Of a DNA stretch of 64,000 nucleotides, positions 11,646 to 23,391 are shown in pieces. Within the stretch, counting starts at the first letter, position 1; the number at the start of each line of letters is the position of its first letter. The position numbers and the translations under genes are program-made. The stretch is taken from contig JBJCIZ010000040.1 in the NCBI GenBank assembly GCA_051294375.1, positions 62,001 through 126,000 of the forward strand. The letters run 5' to 3'. The DNA comes from Paraspadella gotoi (taxonomy: Eukaryota; Chaetognatha). A model generated the notes under the pieces. That model had not been told where the DNA came from. It saw nothing but the letters and a program-made list of their open reading frames with translations, and searched no databases.

Positions 11646-11747
11646 AACTCCCGCTCTCTCTCTCTCCCACTATGGTAACAGTCATGTCAGACACCTCTCA
11701 GGCTTGAGAAACCTGAGTGATGTCTTGGCCCGGGTATCCTGTGGTGG

Positions 11748-11990
11748 TATATTCACAATGCCTCACGTCCACCATCCTTCAGCCAAATCCATTGGCTCAG
11801 AGGGGGAACACACCATCCTAGGCGTAGTGTTCCATCCACAGTCCTGACGACTTCCCCATTGGCAAAGCGAGACAGTCCTAGGGTAACCGCGCCAGTGACT
11901 GGAGGCGTCACTGAGGGACGGAAGCCCCCAAAGCCAACAGTAAGATGCCCCATCCCAATGGGCATCACAGGCAACCCGGCTGTTGCTATA
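11748..11990. repeat. Interspersed ~245-bp repeat, unit 2
   Basis: Second direct copy of 11263-11508. It lacks its own adjacent tRNA-like head, so it may be a 5'-truncated copy. Confidence 0.7.
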
Positions 11991-11994
11991 GTAT

Positions 11995-13844
11995 CATATA
12001 AAGTAGAAGATAATCTAAGATAAAGGGAGCCCATTATTTAAAGTGGAAAAGAATGAGTTGAATATGTTTAAATCTTAAACTATTCCAAACAGAATTTATG
12101 GTATACAATGTTCAAATATGAAGTAAAAACTAGAAAAGATACCTTTTTTGAGACAATTCCACAACTTGTGCAAAAATCAACTGATTGGCAGCCATGTGTT
12201 GCATTCTTGCTAACTGTGTCATTGAGCAAAATAGTGCAGTTATTCCAACATTTAATTGCAAGCGTCAGTTTTAAAAAATAAAATGACAGGACCCACCGAG
12301 AATTAATCATTTTGATACTTTAACGAATCTAAAATATCTATGATGTCAAAGTAAAAGTCATTTAAATGATGATAAAGGATGATGATAAAAAATATTATCT
12401 TGCCAAAATTCTTGGATCAAGATGCTTGTTCCTTGTGCATTTGATTTTTTTGAAACTAGCTACTCCTTTTAATAGATTACCATCTAATGGATATAATTTT
12501 GACAGTATTTTTTTAAAGATTTAAAGCAATATTTTGGTAAGAAAATAAAACAAGAAATAAGGAGTAAACAAGGGAATGTTGCAAGGATACTTTGAAGATC
12601 TACTGGCCAATCGTTTTGGCCAAAGATTTTGCCCATAAACTTTCTCTGTGGCTCTTCACTCAGTTACCGACTTGTAATAAGCCGATGGTCAGTCATGTCC
12701 TGTATGTACTTGTATAAAAAGGTTCAAATTTTTGTATTTTTTTCTCAGTCTAATACAAATTTTATTTCATAAAAAAGAAAAATGCAAAATTATATAATTA
12801 AATAATTATTTAATCGATATTTAATATACAGGGGTGGGACCATATATTCTACAAATAAATACTTCCAAAAATATTTTTGATTGTTATGAGAATGAGATTA
12901 AACGAAAAGTATTCAAACATTTTTCTTCCAAACCGCGCGGAGAAAACCGAGCAGTTGTCTTTGTTGCATCAAAAAAACATAATATCAAAGAATTTCAAAA
13001 CAATCAATATATCGTCTGAAAGCTAAAAGAGAGTATTATATGAATATTTATTCAGATTTTAAAAATCATTAAGAGCTTTAAAGTCAGGATTTTTTAAAAA
13101 AAATTTTGAATATAAAAAAGACCATTGGATCAAGTCGAAAAGATAATTGTTGAATATTTTTTTTTTAATTTTTATTATTTCATCAAAAATATATCTTTAA
13201 AAAAAGGGAGGTTCAGACTAAAATTTAAAAAAATTGGATGGTTAGATTAAAAAATAATGAAATAAATATTGGTGCACTTTTAAAAAATGTTAAGAATAAC
13301 ACAAGCCATTAGAAAGATTCACCTTCGACAAGCATGTCCTTTTCTCAGTGTCCAGAGAAGGTGGCACATGATTTTTCAACTGTCCCATTAGGAATTCTGT
13401 CATCTCTGTCACTATTGTTGCTGTCAGAAAGTCGAAAGTTCTAGAGGGGATGCGTGGGAAATTCTGCTTCTCTATCCTATATTTTCATTTATCAGGGGAA
13501 TTGCAGTCAGAAAAACTGCGGGGCCTAAAGTCAGAAGTCACCATCCTTCATCTTGACTTTTGTCAAAATTTTTATAAATTTTGTAAGGAAGCATCAAAAA
13601 GAAGTTTGACATGTTATACAGAAAACTTTAATTACAGTAGTTGCTGTTGGTTTTTCCAGACGTGTTTGATATTGATTAAAATAAATTTTAGCCTAGTTTC
13701 CAAATTGTTACTTTTTCATCTATCATAAACCGTTTTTGTGCTCTATAACCATTTATGAAGCCGCTTCTGAAAAACTTTCCCTTCATGCTACTTCTAATTT
13801 CTGTTGGACTCAAACTTTTGCAAAATGTCGGATTGGAAGTAACA
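11995..13844. other. AT-rich region without a supported gene
   Basis: Only short ORFs occur (for example 12834-13019, 61 aa; 13450-13728, 92 aa), with no recognisable motif and composition close to that expected by chance. The right edge at about 13845 is the sharp start of the segment duplicated at 29538. Confidence 0.4.
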
Positions 13845-15545
13845 GGTGTTCTTGGTGACAGAGACGAACGAGCACGCGGCAAATTATACAGGTGGGCCCT
13901 CAGTGGGTATATATGTTTTCACTCCATGCTTGGAGCGGCAGAATCAAAACTGAAAGTGGTTATGTCTGGGAATTCATCAAGTAATTTTGCATATACTTTG
14001 CAGATTGACGATGTGGCACGTGTTGCTGTTGCTCAACAGATTTTCAGTGACATTAGAAAAGTCATCAAGATGATCACAACCCCAGTGGAATGATCTGGAG
14101 CAAGATGTAAGTTGGCCAGAAATCAGACCCAAGTATAGGGCGTGGACACAAGGCATGATGCATTCCATCATGTAACCTCAAGAATATTTATTCATGAGAT
14201 CTCGGTGCCCATAGGTGGGAATGGTAGAGTCATTGGCAGTGTAAAGAGGTGTGCCAGTAGGACCATTCTGACGTTGTTGGAGAGAAGGCAGGAACAAGAA
14301 AAAGTCAGCCGCCGCCATCACAACCAACAGACATTGTTAGTATCCGTGAACATGAATTAAACGAGAGATTTTGTGCCGGCGGCGGCGTTCACATCCGTGC
14401 GCCGCGCCAGGCCGTTTTCCGGTGTCACATTGAACAGCCTTCGACACATTTCTTAGCTTTTCCCTTATAATTGGCATGATTAATAGCAAAGCGTGAGGTT
14501 TTTGGAAAAAAATTTGTGCTTGGATGACCAGGGTCTGCTGTGCCAGTTGAAGCAGCACCACCAATTCTGGTGCTTTCCTTGTTGCTTGAAGTCCATGGCC
14601 GCGGCCTCGCCCCCTCCAATTTTGGCGGCCCTCCGATTATGTGTTGCATTAATTGAGGCATCTGTATCGCCCAAAAATGGTGGTGTAAAATTAGTGCCAT
14701 CTACAGCAGAAACTGTTGCACGCTGGAGGAGTTGCCATCGGCACCATACCATTTTCCTGCTGCTTCTGCTACACCCTCAGTGGTTGCATCCTCTCTCATG
14801 ACTGAATCTTGAATGTTACTGGAAGGGATTGTAAAGTGCTTCTTTGGCAAGGTCATCGATAGTGAGGTCCCTAAGAGTTGTTTCTAATAATGCAGCTCTT
14901 CTCCATTGGATGAAGACCATCAAGTTTGAGTCCGCGTAAAAATTGAGCGCGCACGTTGGCTTTTTTGATCGCCAAATTGTTTCAGAATGCGAGCGTTACA
15001 ACCCCTCTACATCAGCCGCAGTTGGAAAGGGCGAGAGTTGACAATAAGTAGAGATAGCACTTTGACGGAGTGGTGGAACAGCAGCAGAGATAAAAGCAAA
15101 TTGTGAAGCAGGGTCAGAAAGGCCAACCATTGCAAATGAGCGTCTGACAGCACTGATCCAAGATTCAACATCGTCTATGTTGAAAGGTGGAAGTGATGGA
15201 GTGCAAACAAAAGTAGGATGTGGCAGCGATTGGGAGTAGGGTTGTTTGTAGAGAAAGCCGTCTGCATTTCTTCCATTGTCAACCGCATGCGCTCTAACTC
15301 CTGTTGATGTTGCTGTTGTTGCTGTTGAAGTTGGCGCTGAAATTCTGCTTGAAGCTGCTGATGCCTGTCGTTTGGAACATGTCGGCGTCCATGGTGGTGC
15401 CGTGGACCCTCTACAGCGCCGAGAGTTGCTGGATTGATTGGTCGGAAGCGCCTGGGATGAGGGTTTTCAAGATTGTTTAATGTTAGAGTCGGGGTACGTC
15501 GCCGCATAAAGGTTGGTCTCATTGGGATTGTATTTCACGCTTTAG
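13845..15545 (-). pseudogene. Gypsy-1 gag (and end of protease), partial copy
   Basis: Parallels 29540-31250. Minus-strand pieces include a Gln-rich segment (15522-15175, QQLQAEFQRQLQQQQQQ), the capsid-type region in the 14880-15120 stretch, and a WWCCFN zinc-knuckle-like segment near 14550. Pol is absent: the copy ends abruptly at about 13845 inside the protease/RT boundary. Confidence 0.65.
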
Positions 15546-15622
15546 TTCACTTTTTAATTCTTTTTCAAATTTTTTTTTTTAAGGGTTGCGATTTTATTTT
15601 CTTTTTGTCGCGGATTACCATA

Positions 15623-15825
15623 TGGCGAGAGAAATAAAGAATCGTTTTTAGTTTCATACATTTATTCGCGAGAGACGAGAAAAAAACAGAGTGAATACAA
15701 AATCAATAATCATAACTGATTCAAACGCGTGAAAAATTGATACGGTTTCAGATGACGTCATACAGAGGTCACGTGAGGGTAAGTAAAATGCAGAAGAGGT
15801 CGCTGCCAAAAAGAGCATCGCTACA
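15623..15825 (-). mobile_element. LTR of Gypsy-1 (partial copy)
   Basis: About 200 bp nearly identical to 26441-26636 and 31327-31540. On the minus strand it starts TGTAGCGATGCTC and ends CTCTCGCCA. It is the 5' LTR of the truncated copy. Confidence 0.85.
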
Positions 15826-16292
15826 ATTTATTTATTTTTAGCTAAATTGAATATATATTATTGCATGAAAGGGCAAAAAAAAGGAAAAAGGTAAAAGCAA
15901 AGGGCGAAAAAAGGAAAAAAATAAAGGGGGAAAGAAAAGGGGAAAAAGTGAGAAGAAAAAGCAAGAAACAGGAGCGAGATAAATAAAGGAGAAAGAATAA
16001 GAGAGAGATGAGGATAGAAAAAAATGAGAAAAATAAACAAAGGGAAAAAGCAGGGAAAAATTGCGAGAAGAGAGAGAGGGGTAAAAAATACTGGTGAGAA
16101 GGGGAGAGGAGAACTAAGAGAGAACATAAAAAAATAGGTTTTTTTTAAAATTTAAAGATTTCATACCAAAAAATGAAAAAATCACATTTAAAATTAACCG
16201 AATTTAACCGTTAAAATGAATATATTAACGGTTAAGTTTAAAATTATTTTTAACCGTTAATAACCTAACAGTTAACGGTTATCGGAACACTA
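15826..16292. mobile_element. Right part of hAT-like element (copy)
   Basis: A purine-rich tract (15875-16130), then several TTAACGGTTAA words, ending GGTTATCGGAACACTA and followed by ATCACTGG (16293-16300). Equivalent to 31541-32004. Its left part is not present here. Confidence 0.75.
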
Positions 16293-16300
16293 ATCACTGG

Positions 16301-17150
16301 TGCATCGTGCCAGTTCACGTTTAGTGAGAGAATCCTTATGGCATCCCTTACCATCACTCCCACAAAGGTGTTGGTGCTTCATCATCCTTTCGCCTATCAG
16401 ATGATCTCTGAGGCTACTAAAGTGGTGTGCCATGTTAATTCCATCAGCAGCTTTGCCCAATTCACTAGGCCCACACTTCTCATGGTTTTGGGCATGCTGT
16501 GAAGATATCGCTCCTTTCAACATTATTTCCAAACGGACGTTGTAGCTAATCGGCAAGCGTATTGAAGATCTGTGTCCCCGCGCTACAATCAGTCTGATCA
16601 AGTTTTGCCATCTGCGAATCAGTTTCATAACCTTGATGGCTCATACCTCGGCCTGATGCAAAGATCAAGGCAATCTGTGAAGATTTGGTTCGATTGAACT
16701 TACGCGATTGCGCGGCCCACAGTGAACATCCCGTCCGCGGAGACCCCATTCGACCGTCCTTTTGAGTCGGAAGAGAATTGTGCCTTGCTGTCCTCTCACG
16801 TGGCACGACTTCGCAATCCGCTCTGCAAGTCCGCCCCTGCAGTGCTGAAGGCGCACCCCAATTACCTTCCCAAAGTCCATGGCAATCCCCGTTTTCACGT
16901 AATGTGGTCTTGAGCATTTCCATATTGAGCCTTCCTTTACTTCCTGCGGGTACAAGAAAAAGGAGAGTGCTTGATCAACTCCTCGCGGACCGCAACCCTC
17001 AGATTTTAGCTCAATGCAGCAATGCTTCAAGCCCACGACATCTTTCCTTTCTCTACAGTTCGGATTCTCGATGAAGCCTCCTATAACACCTAGTCTAACC
17101 CGACACTGTGCAAACTTTTAGAAAGACCTTAAGAACTCTGAACCAAGCTT
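16301..17150 (-). pseudogene. Unknown duplicated block with minus-strand ORFs
   Basis: Longest minus-strand ORFs are 17036-16665 (123 aa) and 16923-16546 (125 aa), and both overlap in different frames. The same block at 32013-32890 has frame breaks. Cys-containing stretches (CRGGLAERIAKSC) suggest former coding DNA, but I do not recognise a family. It sits between the hAT right end and the leader of element A gag in both copies. Confidence 0.3.
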
Positions 17151-17188
17151 CCAATTTTAGTCAATCATTACATATTTCCAATCGTCAT

Positions 17189-17197
17189 CCTATAAAA
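17189..17197 (+). promoter_or_regulatory. TATA-like box upstream of element A gag
   Basis: TATAAAAG about 205 bp before the gag ATG at 17396 and about 30 bp before the leader shared with the window start. This fits a promoter for element A, but the surrounding sequence is not demonstrated to be an LTR. Confidence 0.3.
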
Positions 17198-17395
17198 GTC
17201 CTTCGACCTTCCTTTACTGGTCCAAGGCAAGCTGCAGGCACAACAACCAGGTGTTCTCCTTTGTCGCCTCCCTCCTTCCCAGGTGGGTAAAGAGAGTCCC
17301 CTACTTTCCCTTATATTTTTTATTTACCCCCTAAATGTTTATATTCATATAATTACCCTTTCTCCCCCCTGTTGTTGGTGACCTTTGTTCCCAAG

Positions 17396-18430
17396 ATGGC
17401 GGTGGCGAGAGAACCTCAAACCGACCGCGCCGCGTCCTCTATTGCGATGAAGCCTTTGATTCATCCAAGGACGACTTTGAAGAATGGATTAACTTATTCG
17501 AGAAGGCAGTCGTGCTTGCGACCAATCCCTCCTCGCCAACAAAAAGCATGAAATTCTTTATCAATTGGCTGCCTCTCAAATTAGACGCGTTGGCCAGACA
17601 AATCTTCAAACAGAAAACCAAAGATAACTATGAGGAATTAAAAATCGAACTCATCATCTCTTCGTTGATCCACAAGATACATATGATTTTCTGGCTAAGA
17701 AAAAAACTATTAAGTGGGATGGAAAAGAACCATTCCATGCTCTCGCCTCCCGTGTTATCACATCGGTGACAAGCATGAAAAATATCAAACCCTGCAACTA
17801 AGGCGGTGAATATTTCTTCACCTTCCGCGCCGCCTTGGAAAAGCCATATAGGAACGCCATAGATCTAGGTTGCGGCGAAGACAAAAGAACCATAGAAGAA
17901 GCAAAGAAGATTGCTCAGAGGTTCCATATGACCCAGGCTGAAGACGATGACAAAGCGAAAGCAAATCAGTTTCCTTTACAGGCGCCGCTATGAAAGACGA
18001 TCGTATAAAAATCCTGGAAGATGGCCTTAGCAAGCTCGCATCGAAATGGAAAATCTCCGCTCTGATACCAGAGGTAATAAACAAACGGATGATGGATACA
18101 CAAGCGAACGCCGTCGCAACTTCTCACCGAGTCCCTCAAGATCCAGAGATGGTTCCGATCAGATCGTGGCCCCCTCCTACAACCGCGACGACCGCAGACG
18201 CGACTATCAAAACAGGCGCGACCGGTTCCGTAGATTGGACCGATCAGACCGATACGGAAGCGCTACGCACGAAGCAGCAGTCGCGACAGCCGTGATAGCA
18301 GCAACTCTAGCGCCGCCGCGATGGAAATGGTCGAAACGAAGGCAGATACGGCCCGTGAAGGCCAAGACTTTAGAAGAAGAGACAACTTCCGCAACCCTGG
18401 AAGAGACGCCTACAGGGCAATCCAAACCGA
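17396..18430 (+). pseudogene. Gag-like gene of element A (A2)
   Basis: The best gag copy. After the ATG at 17396, frame switches are needed, but the capsid-like segment DDFEEWINLFEKAVVLATN (about 17470-17525) and FFINWLPLKLDALARQIF (17550-17605) are clear, followed by a helical region and an Arg-rich tail (18046-18300, RRRDYQNRRDRFRRLDRSD). The WxxxFE arrangement is usual in gypsy capsids. No CCHC knuckle seen. Several indels remain. Confidence 0.65.
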
Positions 18431-18559
18431 GATGAGGAAAGTGATGTTAGCGAAGGCGAATTAAGTTCTCCGCCTGTATCGCGAACAGCGCAAACGCGAT
18501 CGCGATCAATCCGCCAACTCCTCATCCAACAGCAAATCAAAAATCTTATTCAAAAAACT

Positions 18560-18965
18560 AGAGGACGACCTTGCCACGGGCAAGCAGGGTCAAATGACAG
18601 AGAGTCCCCTAAATTAGAAACTTTAAAGCCTAAATGGAAAGCAGAGTTCTTCGCTAGAGTGGGTAATGAAAAACTATCAGTCCTTGGCGACACAGGCTGT
18701 CAAAGAGGCTGGTCAGCGAGGAATTCTTCAATCATCATCCACTTCTCTGCGCCAAAGTAAGTAGACCCCTATCCTTTACAGGTACAGCCATAATGCCCAA
18801 AGACTAACTATAGGCATCGCTAACATTAAATTTAGAATCAATAATACCTATATGCATATGAATTGTAGAATTGTGCGAGGCCTTATCAACCCTTCATTCT
18901 TGGCTGGGACTTTTTCTGTAAATATAACGCATTTCTAATTCCCTCCGAGGGAAAACTAGAATTTC
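18560..18965 (+). pseudogene. Aspartyl protease remnant, element A (A2)
   Basis: The LSVLGDTGC active-site block lies at 18675-18700, followed in other frames by NNTYMHMNCRIVRG and the ILGWDFF block near 18895-18915 (ILG-x-DF of retropepsins). Indels break the frame between blocks. Confidence 0.7.
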
Positions 18966-19081
18966 TTGGCCTTTCTTCCACACCCCTGATGAAAACACCC
19001 ATAGGCTCTCCGGTTGTTCTACCGCATCCCCGAGGACACTGTCATTCCTGCTAACTCAAAAATGCATCTGAATGTGAACTA

Positions 19082-19354
19082 ATGCTAGATAATAAAGAAG
19101 CCAACGAAGCCTCCAAAACAGTCATAACAGAGCCCTTCGCTAATGGTAACGAGAGTCTCCTTGCTTGCAAGTGCGTTTCGTCTGTGAAAGAAGGCAGATT
19201 CCTCACAGAAGTCATGAATTTAACCAACAATAGCCACAAAGCCATAGCTGGTTATTTAGGCCGGAACAGGTTGAAGTTCTCTCAAATAAATAATGGTAAA
19301 GTGACTGTTAGAGAATATGAAAATAAAATAATTTTTAAAAAATTATTTCATTAA
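19082..19354 (+). CDS. Pol linker ORF of element A (A2)
   Basis: A 90-residue open segment without a recognised domain, directly after the protease. It is Asn/Lys/Glu-rich with a pattern like NNSHKAIAGYLGRNR. The equivalent in A1 is frameshifted. Its end merges into AT-rich spacer, so the last residues are probably not original. Confidence 0.35.
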   Translation: MLDNKEANEASKTVITEPFANGNESLLACKCVSSVKEGRFLTEVMNLTNNSHKAIAGYLGRNRLKFSQINNGKVTVREYENKIIFKKLFH

Positions 19355-19359
19355 TAAGC

Positions 19360-19890
19360 GCACGGAAGCCTTTAAAGATTATTTTATTACATATAAAGTA
19401 AAAAATTTTTTTTGAATTTTTCAATTTTTTTTGATAGATTCTGATAGAGCTTTAAAAGTTAGATTAAAGGTTATTAATACAAATTTTTAAATTTTGTTTG
19501 TTTATTGATAAAAATTTTAAAAAACCATAAAATTCAGCCAATGATGATGATGAGTATGATTTTTTAACTTTTTTTTTTTAACCAATTTCTTGTCAAAATT
19601 TAAAAAAATTGTAGTACTAACTTTCATTTAACTATTCAAGCTCTATAAGAATCCGTTCTTAAAAAATAAATTTAAAAATAAAATTTTTGTCATTTGTTAT
19701 ATATTAATAAATATTTAAAAGCTTCAGTGCAACAACCCAATGAACTAATTCAAAAAGTTGCATTGAAAATCGATTTAGTAATGGAAGGAAAAAGAAAATT
19801 TTTTTGAGAGAATTAGAAGTTATAAAAAGTGTTCAATTTTGGCCCGCCTTACTGGTTATGTCCTGGGCTATTGCAGAATTCACCACGATG
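19360..19890. other. AT-rich spacer within element A
   Basis: Same as 2110-2680: homopolymer-rich, non-coding. AGTC at 19891-19894 is the left target duplication of element D. Confidence 0.5.
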
Positions 19891-19894
19891 AGTC

Positions 19895-20137
19895 ATGTGA
19901 AGTTGCTGAAACAGGAATTCTGTAAATTGCAAAAATGTCAATAATATTTCTCGGCCTAAAAATTTCCATTCCCTTTCACATTCCACTTTTGGTAAAACAA
20001 AGTAGTTTCATATAAAAGTCTATTGTAATATTTTATTCTTGCGCCATTTCCCTTCGATTGTTATATACTGAAATAAACTCTCGTTCATTTTACTCTTCGG
20101 TATCGAAATTCTTTTCACTAAAAATCCGGTCTCCACT
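19895..20137 (+). repeat. Left LTR of element D
   Basis: Matches 24782-25023. Contains TATAAAAG at 20011-20018 and AATAAA at 20072-20077 in LTR-like order. Confidence 0.85.
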
Positions 20138-20138
20138 T

Positions 20139-20157
20139 TGGTGTTCCAGCCGCCTGG
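20139..20157 (+). promoter_or_regulatory. Primer-binding-site-like sequence of element D
   Basis: Begins TGGTGTTCCAGCCG one base after the left LTR, where a tRNA primer site is expected. I could not assign the tRNA. Confidence 0.4.
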
Positions 20158-20520
20158 TTACGAATAAAGTTTTCTTTTAAGCCCTCCGAAGCGAAATACT
20201 CGTTCGTCCGCTACCTAAATTTCTAACAAATTTAAAAGAGAGAAAATCTCAAATTTTACGCTTTCGCGTTCCAATTCTTTTCCAATCTTTTTTCGTGCGC
20301 CTTTGCGGCTTCAACAAAGGACACTCGGAATTTTGAAGTGAGATTGTTCTTAGGTTTTTTTATGAAGCAAGGAGTTGTAAAAAATAATTGGGCCATAGTT
20401 TTTTATAAAAAATTGATAATTAATTAAGATCAGTAAAAATTTGTTACCAATTCATATTTTTCTCCAAGGTCTATCGCAGATCTTACCTTACCTTTTCTGA
20501 AATTTTATTAATTTTTAGTT

Positions 20521-20709
20521 ATGGCATCAGGGGAGCCGTCGGCTGGACCGCCAGTTGGCGAGTGGCGAAACCATCAAAATTCCGACAGCGGACAGATTAT
20601 GAGAGAGAGTCGTTCCCTAGATCAATTAGGAGGAACGAGAATAGACTGCCGGCTTGCCAGAAGATCGGACACTCGACATCTCACAGAGGAGGAGTACATC
20701 AATCTTTGA
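20521..20709 (+). CDS. Small hypothetical ORF in element D
   Basis: 62 aa, first ATG about 380 bp after the left LTR, hydrophilic, Arg/Ser/Glu-rich. The position suits the start of a gag, but no domain is seen. Confidence 0.25.
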   Translation: MASGEPSAGPPVGEWRNHQNSDSGQIMRESRSLDQLGGTRIDCRLARRSDTRHLTEEEYINL

Positions 20710-21403
20710 AAAGGCGGTAGACAACTGAGAGCAGAGTTTGTGAAGAGGAAGACTAAAGAAGAGATGAGAGGCAGTAAAAGAGGGTAGAGTGGGGTAGAAG
20801 AGAGAGAAGGATTGGAGAAGTTAATGGAGGTGAGCAAGAGGTGTGAACAGCTTCTTTTTCCTTACCAAAGCCTATCTCCTACCATCTCGGTTCTTTTCCG
20901 AACTCTTCTCTACTCTCCCGTCAAAAATTTTCTTTCCCGCCTACTTCTCTAACCCCGTTCCCCCCTCAGTTTTCCGTGCGTTCCTGCATCGTCAGCGGCC
21001 CACGCCCGCCAAGGTCCATCGATCAACTATCCGGACAGAGCATCGGTCGGCCAAATCGATGAAGCAGATTAAGACGAAGCTGAAGCAAACGGACGACGCA
21101 TTTGTGTTCCTGCAGAATGAGTCCATCATCCAGCAAGAAATCGGCCATGTTTTTCCAAGCTGAGTCTTTTGCGCCGACGGAAAGTTGCCAATTGTTGCTG
21201 ACCCATTTCTTGATGATAACCTTAGACCATATTATGCAACATTTATCTCTCACACCCGTATTACTCTGTTGCACGAATATTATTTTGTTCACTGAGTGTC
21301 ACCTGTTTCCCAATTTTTCAAAATAGTTGTCTTAGTAAATATCAAACGATGAACAAACTAAAGACGCAACGGTTATGCAATTTTATTTACGTTTTTCTAT
21401 GTA

Positions 21404-21808
21404 ATGAAAGCTTCTTGGGCGCGGGACGAAAACCAATTTGTTTGCGATTTTATTTGTAAACTGAAAGATAAAAATGTTAGCTCGCGTCGTGGAAGATGCT
21501 TATCATCCGGGGGTGGAAGAGACTTTATCTGCATGTGGCGAGGCACGCCGATAGCCTTGGAAACCAAATCGTGGCCGGCGAAAGGCACTGCGACCGTCGA
21601 TGCCGTCGATTTGCCCAATCGTCGAGCAGATGGACGTTTCCACCATCAAAAGTTGGCGGCCGCAGGGCGGCAAAGCAGCGGTTTAGGGGCGGCCGCTCTG
21701 GGCGTGGCAAAGGCCCGGCAATGGCCGGACGTGGACGTTGGTCGGCGAATCGTTGTCGCCGATGACACTCAAAGTCGAACCAGACGTTTTCTCGTTTCAT
21801 CTCTATGA
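21404..21808 (+). CDS. Hypothetical ORF in element D (134 aa)
   Basis: Rich in Arg, Ala and Gly in its second half. The local GC content is higher than the rest of the element, and an opposite-strand ORF (21800-21525) overlaps fully. No motif recognised. The base composition change suggests captured foreign DNA. Confidence 0.25.
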   Translation: MKASWARDENQFVCDFICKLKDKNVSSRRGRCLSSGGGRDFICMWRGTPIALETKSWPAKGTATVDAVDLPNRRADGRFHHQKLAAAGRQSSGLGAAALGVAKARQWPDVDVGRRIVVADDTQSRTRRFLVSSL

Positions 21809-22367
21809 CGCTCCCTCCTCCACATTCGTTGCTTATTACTGCTGAAAGTTAGCATGGAAGATTTGGATCATACAAAGAAAAACCATGTTTATTTTTTGCG
21901 CGGAGGAATTGGGTCAGCACCCATCCGTCGGTACATGTCCCAAAAGCACCCAAGAGTAAACCGCAATTTGAAGCTTGCCCATGAAAGATGCCAAAGGAGG
22001 AAAGAAGGATGCATGAGGGGCGCGGCGGCGAAGTCTCGTCAGTCATGATGTCGGGCTGCGCCGTCAATGGCGTCTTGGAAATTCTACAAAACATGGAAAC
22101 GATTTTTCGCGAAAATCAGGCGTCTAAGAAAAACAACTGATTCAAATTTTACTGCATCATTTTCGTCATCGTCATCAAATTTTTCAACTGCAGTTCTTTG
22201 TCAAATTTTTTTGCCAATAAGCAATCAAACTCTTCTGCCAGGCCGCTACGCCCAAAGAACCTGCCTTTTTCTCAATCAAGAGGAAAGTCCGCTTGAATCA
22301 CTCTGCAATAAAAAATATTTCAGATGAATTGTGTCAATTTTTTGAAAGCAAGAAGAGGACTTACTAT

Positions 22368-22501
22368 GTCTAAGCTTAATGTCTCCCACATTGAAATGTC
22401 CAGCGCGGACCTGACTCCGGATATGAATGACACTGAGTGGACGCGATTTTCCGGCAAAATGATTCCACTGATCCGGCACACCCTCCTCGGCAGTCGGTGA
22501 A
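22368..22501 (+). CDS. Small hypothetical ORF in element D
   Basis: 44 codons starting MSKLNVSHIEMSSADL and ending at TGA, then non-coding in this frame. Protein-like composition (DTEWTRFSGKMIP) but unrecognised. It may be an exon-like fragment. Confidence 0.25.
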
Positions 22502-22926
22502 CAAAGCTAAGTTGTTCATCAGATGACTGGGATCCGGGACAGTCTAATTAGAGAAGGAATTAGTTCAAAAGGGAGCTATTTCCATCTCTTCAATTAGTGC
22601 CTACTCACAGTAGCAGTTGACCAAGGCGTTGGCAGAAAAGTGTGGAAATCAAGAAGTGGAAAGGTCTTCTTGGCCTTTGGACACGTCTCAATGTTCAACT
22701 CTCAGATAAAGATGTAGCTTCAGGCCACACTGCAGGAAGTTGAACGAAGTTGTGGATGAGCCTATTAAACCAAGGAAGTTCCAGTTTTTCCTCAGACGAC
22801 AGTTCTTCAGAAAATTTTGCGATATGCAACAGGCGCTGATGTGAGTGAAAAGAAAAAATTGATTATTTGCTAAGGAAAGAGGAAGTTACCAGATAAACAT
22901 GAAGCTTTGCTTTTATCTATGGGGAC

Positions 22927-23391
22927 TTGGCATTCCTTCGTCACCGCAGTCGTCTTTCCATCATCAGTAATCAGGAGTGCTACTACGCTTGTGGACAGCC
23001 CCTGATGGAGGAATCAAGTTCTCTCCTTGTTGTGTCTGAGATGGAATTTCATCGTCTTTTGAGTAAGACTCATGAAACAAAATTTGCTGCGGTCAATCAA
23101 GGTTTTGATCATGTTGTTGTTGAAATAGTTGCCCAAATAGCAACGAATTCATTCAAGTGCCCATTCTCTAGTCCTCTGGAGAATTCAGATATTCCCTGGA
23201 ATCATCTCATTCGTTCAAGTCTATCCCGAGAGAGTCTCATCAAATTGGTTGAAGATGAGAAAAACATTAGACCGCCTGTGCCATGCCCGCCTGCGGACCG
23301 CCTCTTACCCGTTTGGCTGCTCGCCGCTCTGCTTCTGCAAATGCCGAGGCCGGTGGATGCAAATTATCTTCTTTTTGTTGAGACATCATAA
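22927..23391 (+). CDS. Hypothetical ORF in element D (154 aa)
   Basis: The longest ORF of the element. The first part contains ECYYACGQPLMEES and FAAVNQGFDHVVVEIVAQIA. The last 40 residues are Pro/Leu-rich with a hydrophobic stretch (LPVWLLAALLLQM) and may be out of the original frame. Family unknown; host-gene capture or a decayed element protein are both possible. Confidence 0.3.
   Translation: MAFLRHRSRLSIISNQECYYACGQPLMEESSSLLVVSEMEFHRLLSKTHETKFAAVNQGFDHVVVEIVAQIATNSFKCPFSSPLENSDIPWNHLIRSSLSRESLIKLVEDEKNIRPPVPCPPADRLLPVWLLAALLLQMPRPVDANYLLFVETS

Larger units (their letters stand above)
13845..18430. repeat. Segmental duplication, copy 1 (partner 29538-34580)
   Basis: The order is the same in both copies: part of Gypsy-1 protease/gag, Gypsy-1 LTR, right part of a hAT-like element, its 8-bp flank ATCACTGG, an unknown ~850-bp block, then element A gag. 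The copies differ by scattered small indels and by a ~550-bp block (33060-33620) present only in copy 2. Confidence 0.85.

Noticed and set aside
12834-13728. Short ORFs in AT-rich DNA
   Set aside because: Lengths and composition are as expected by chance; no motif or supporting context.
15858-16127. Minus-strand Phe/Leu/Ser-rich ORF of 89 codons (also 31799-31551)
   Set aside because: A translation of the purine/pyrimidine tract of the hAT-like element; low complexity, not a membrane protein.
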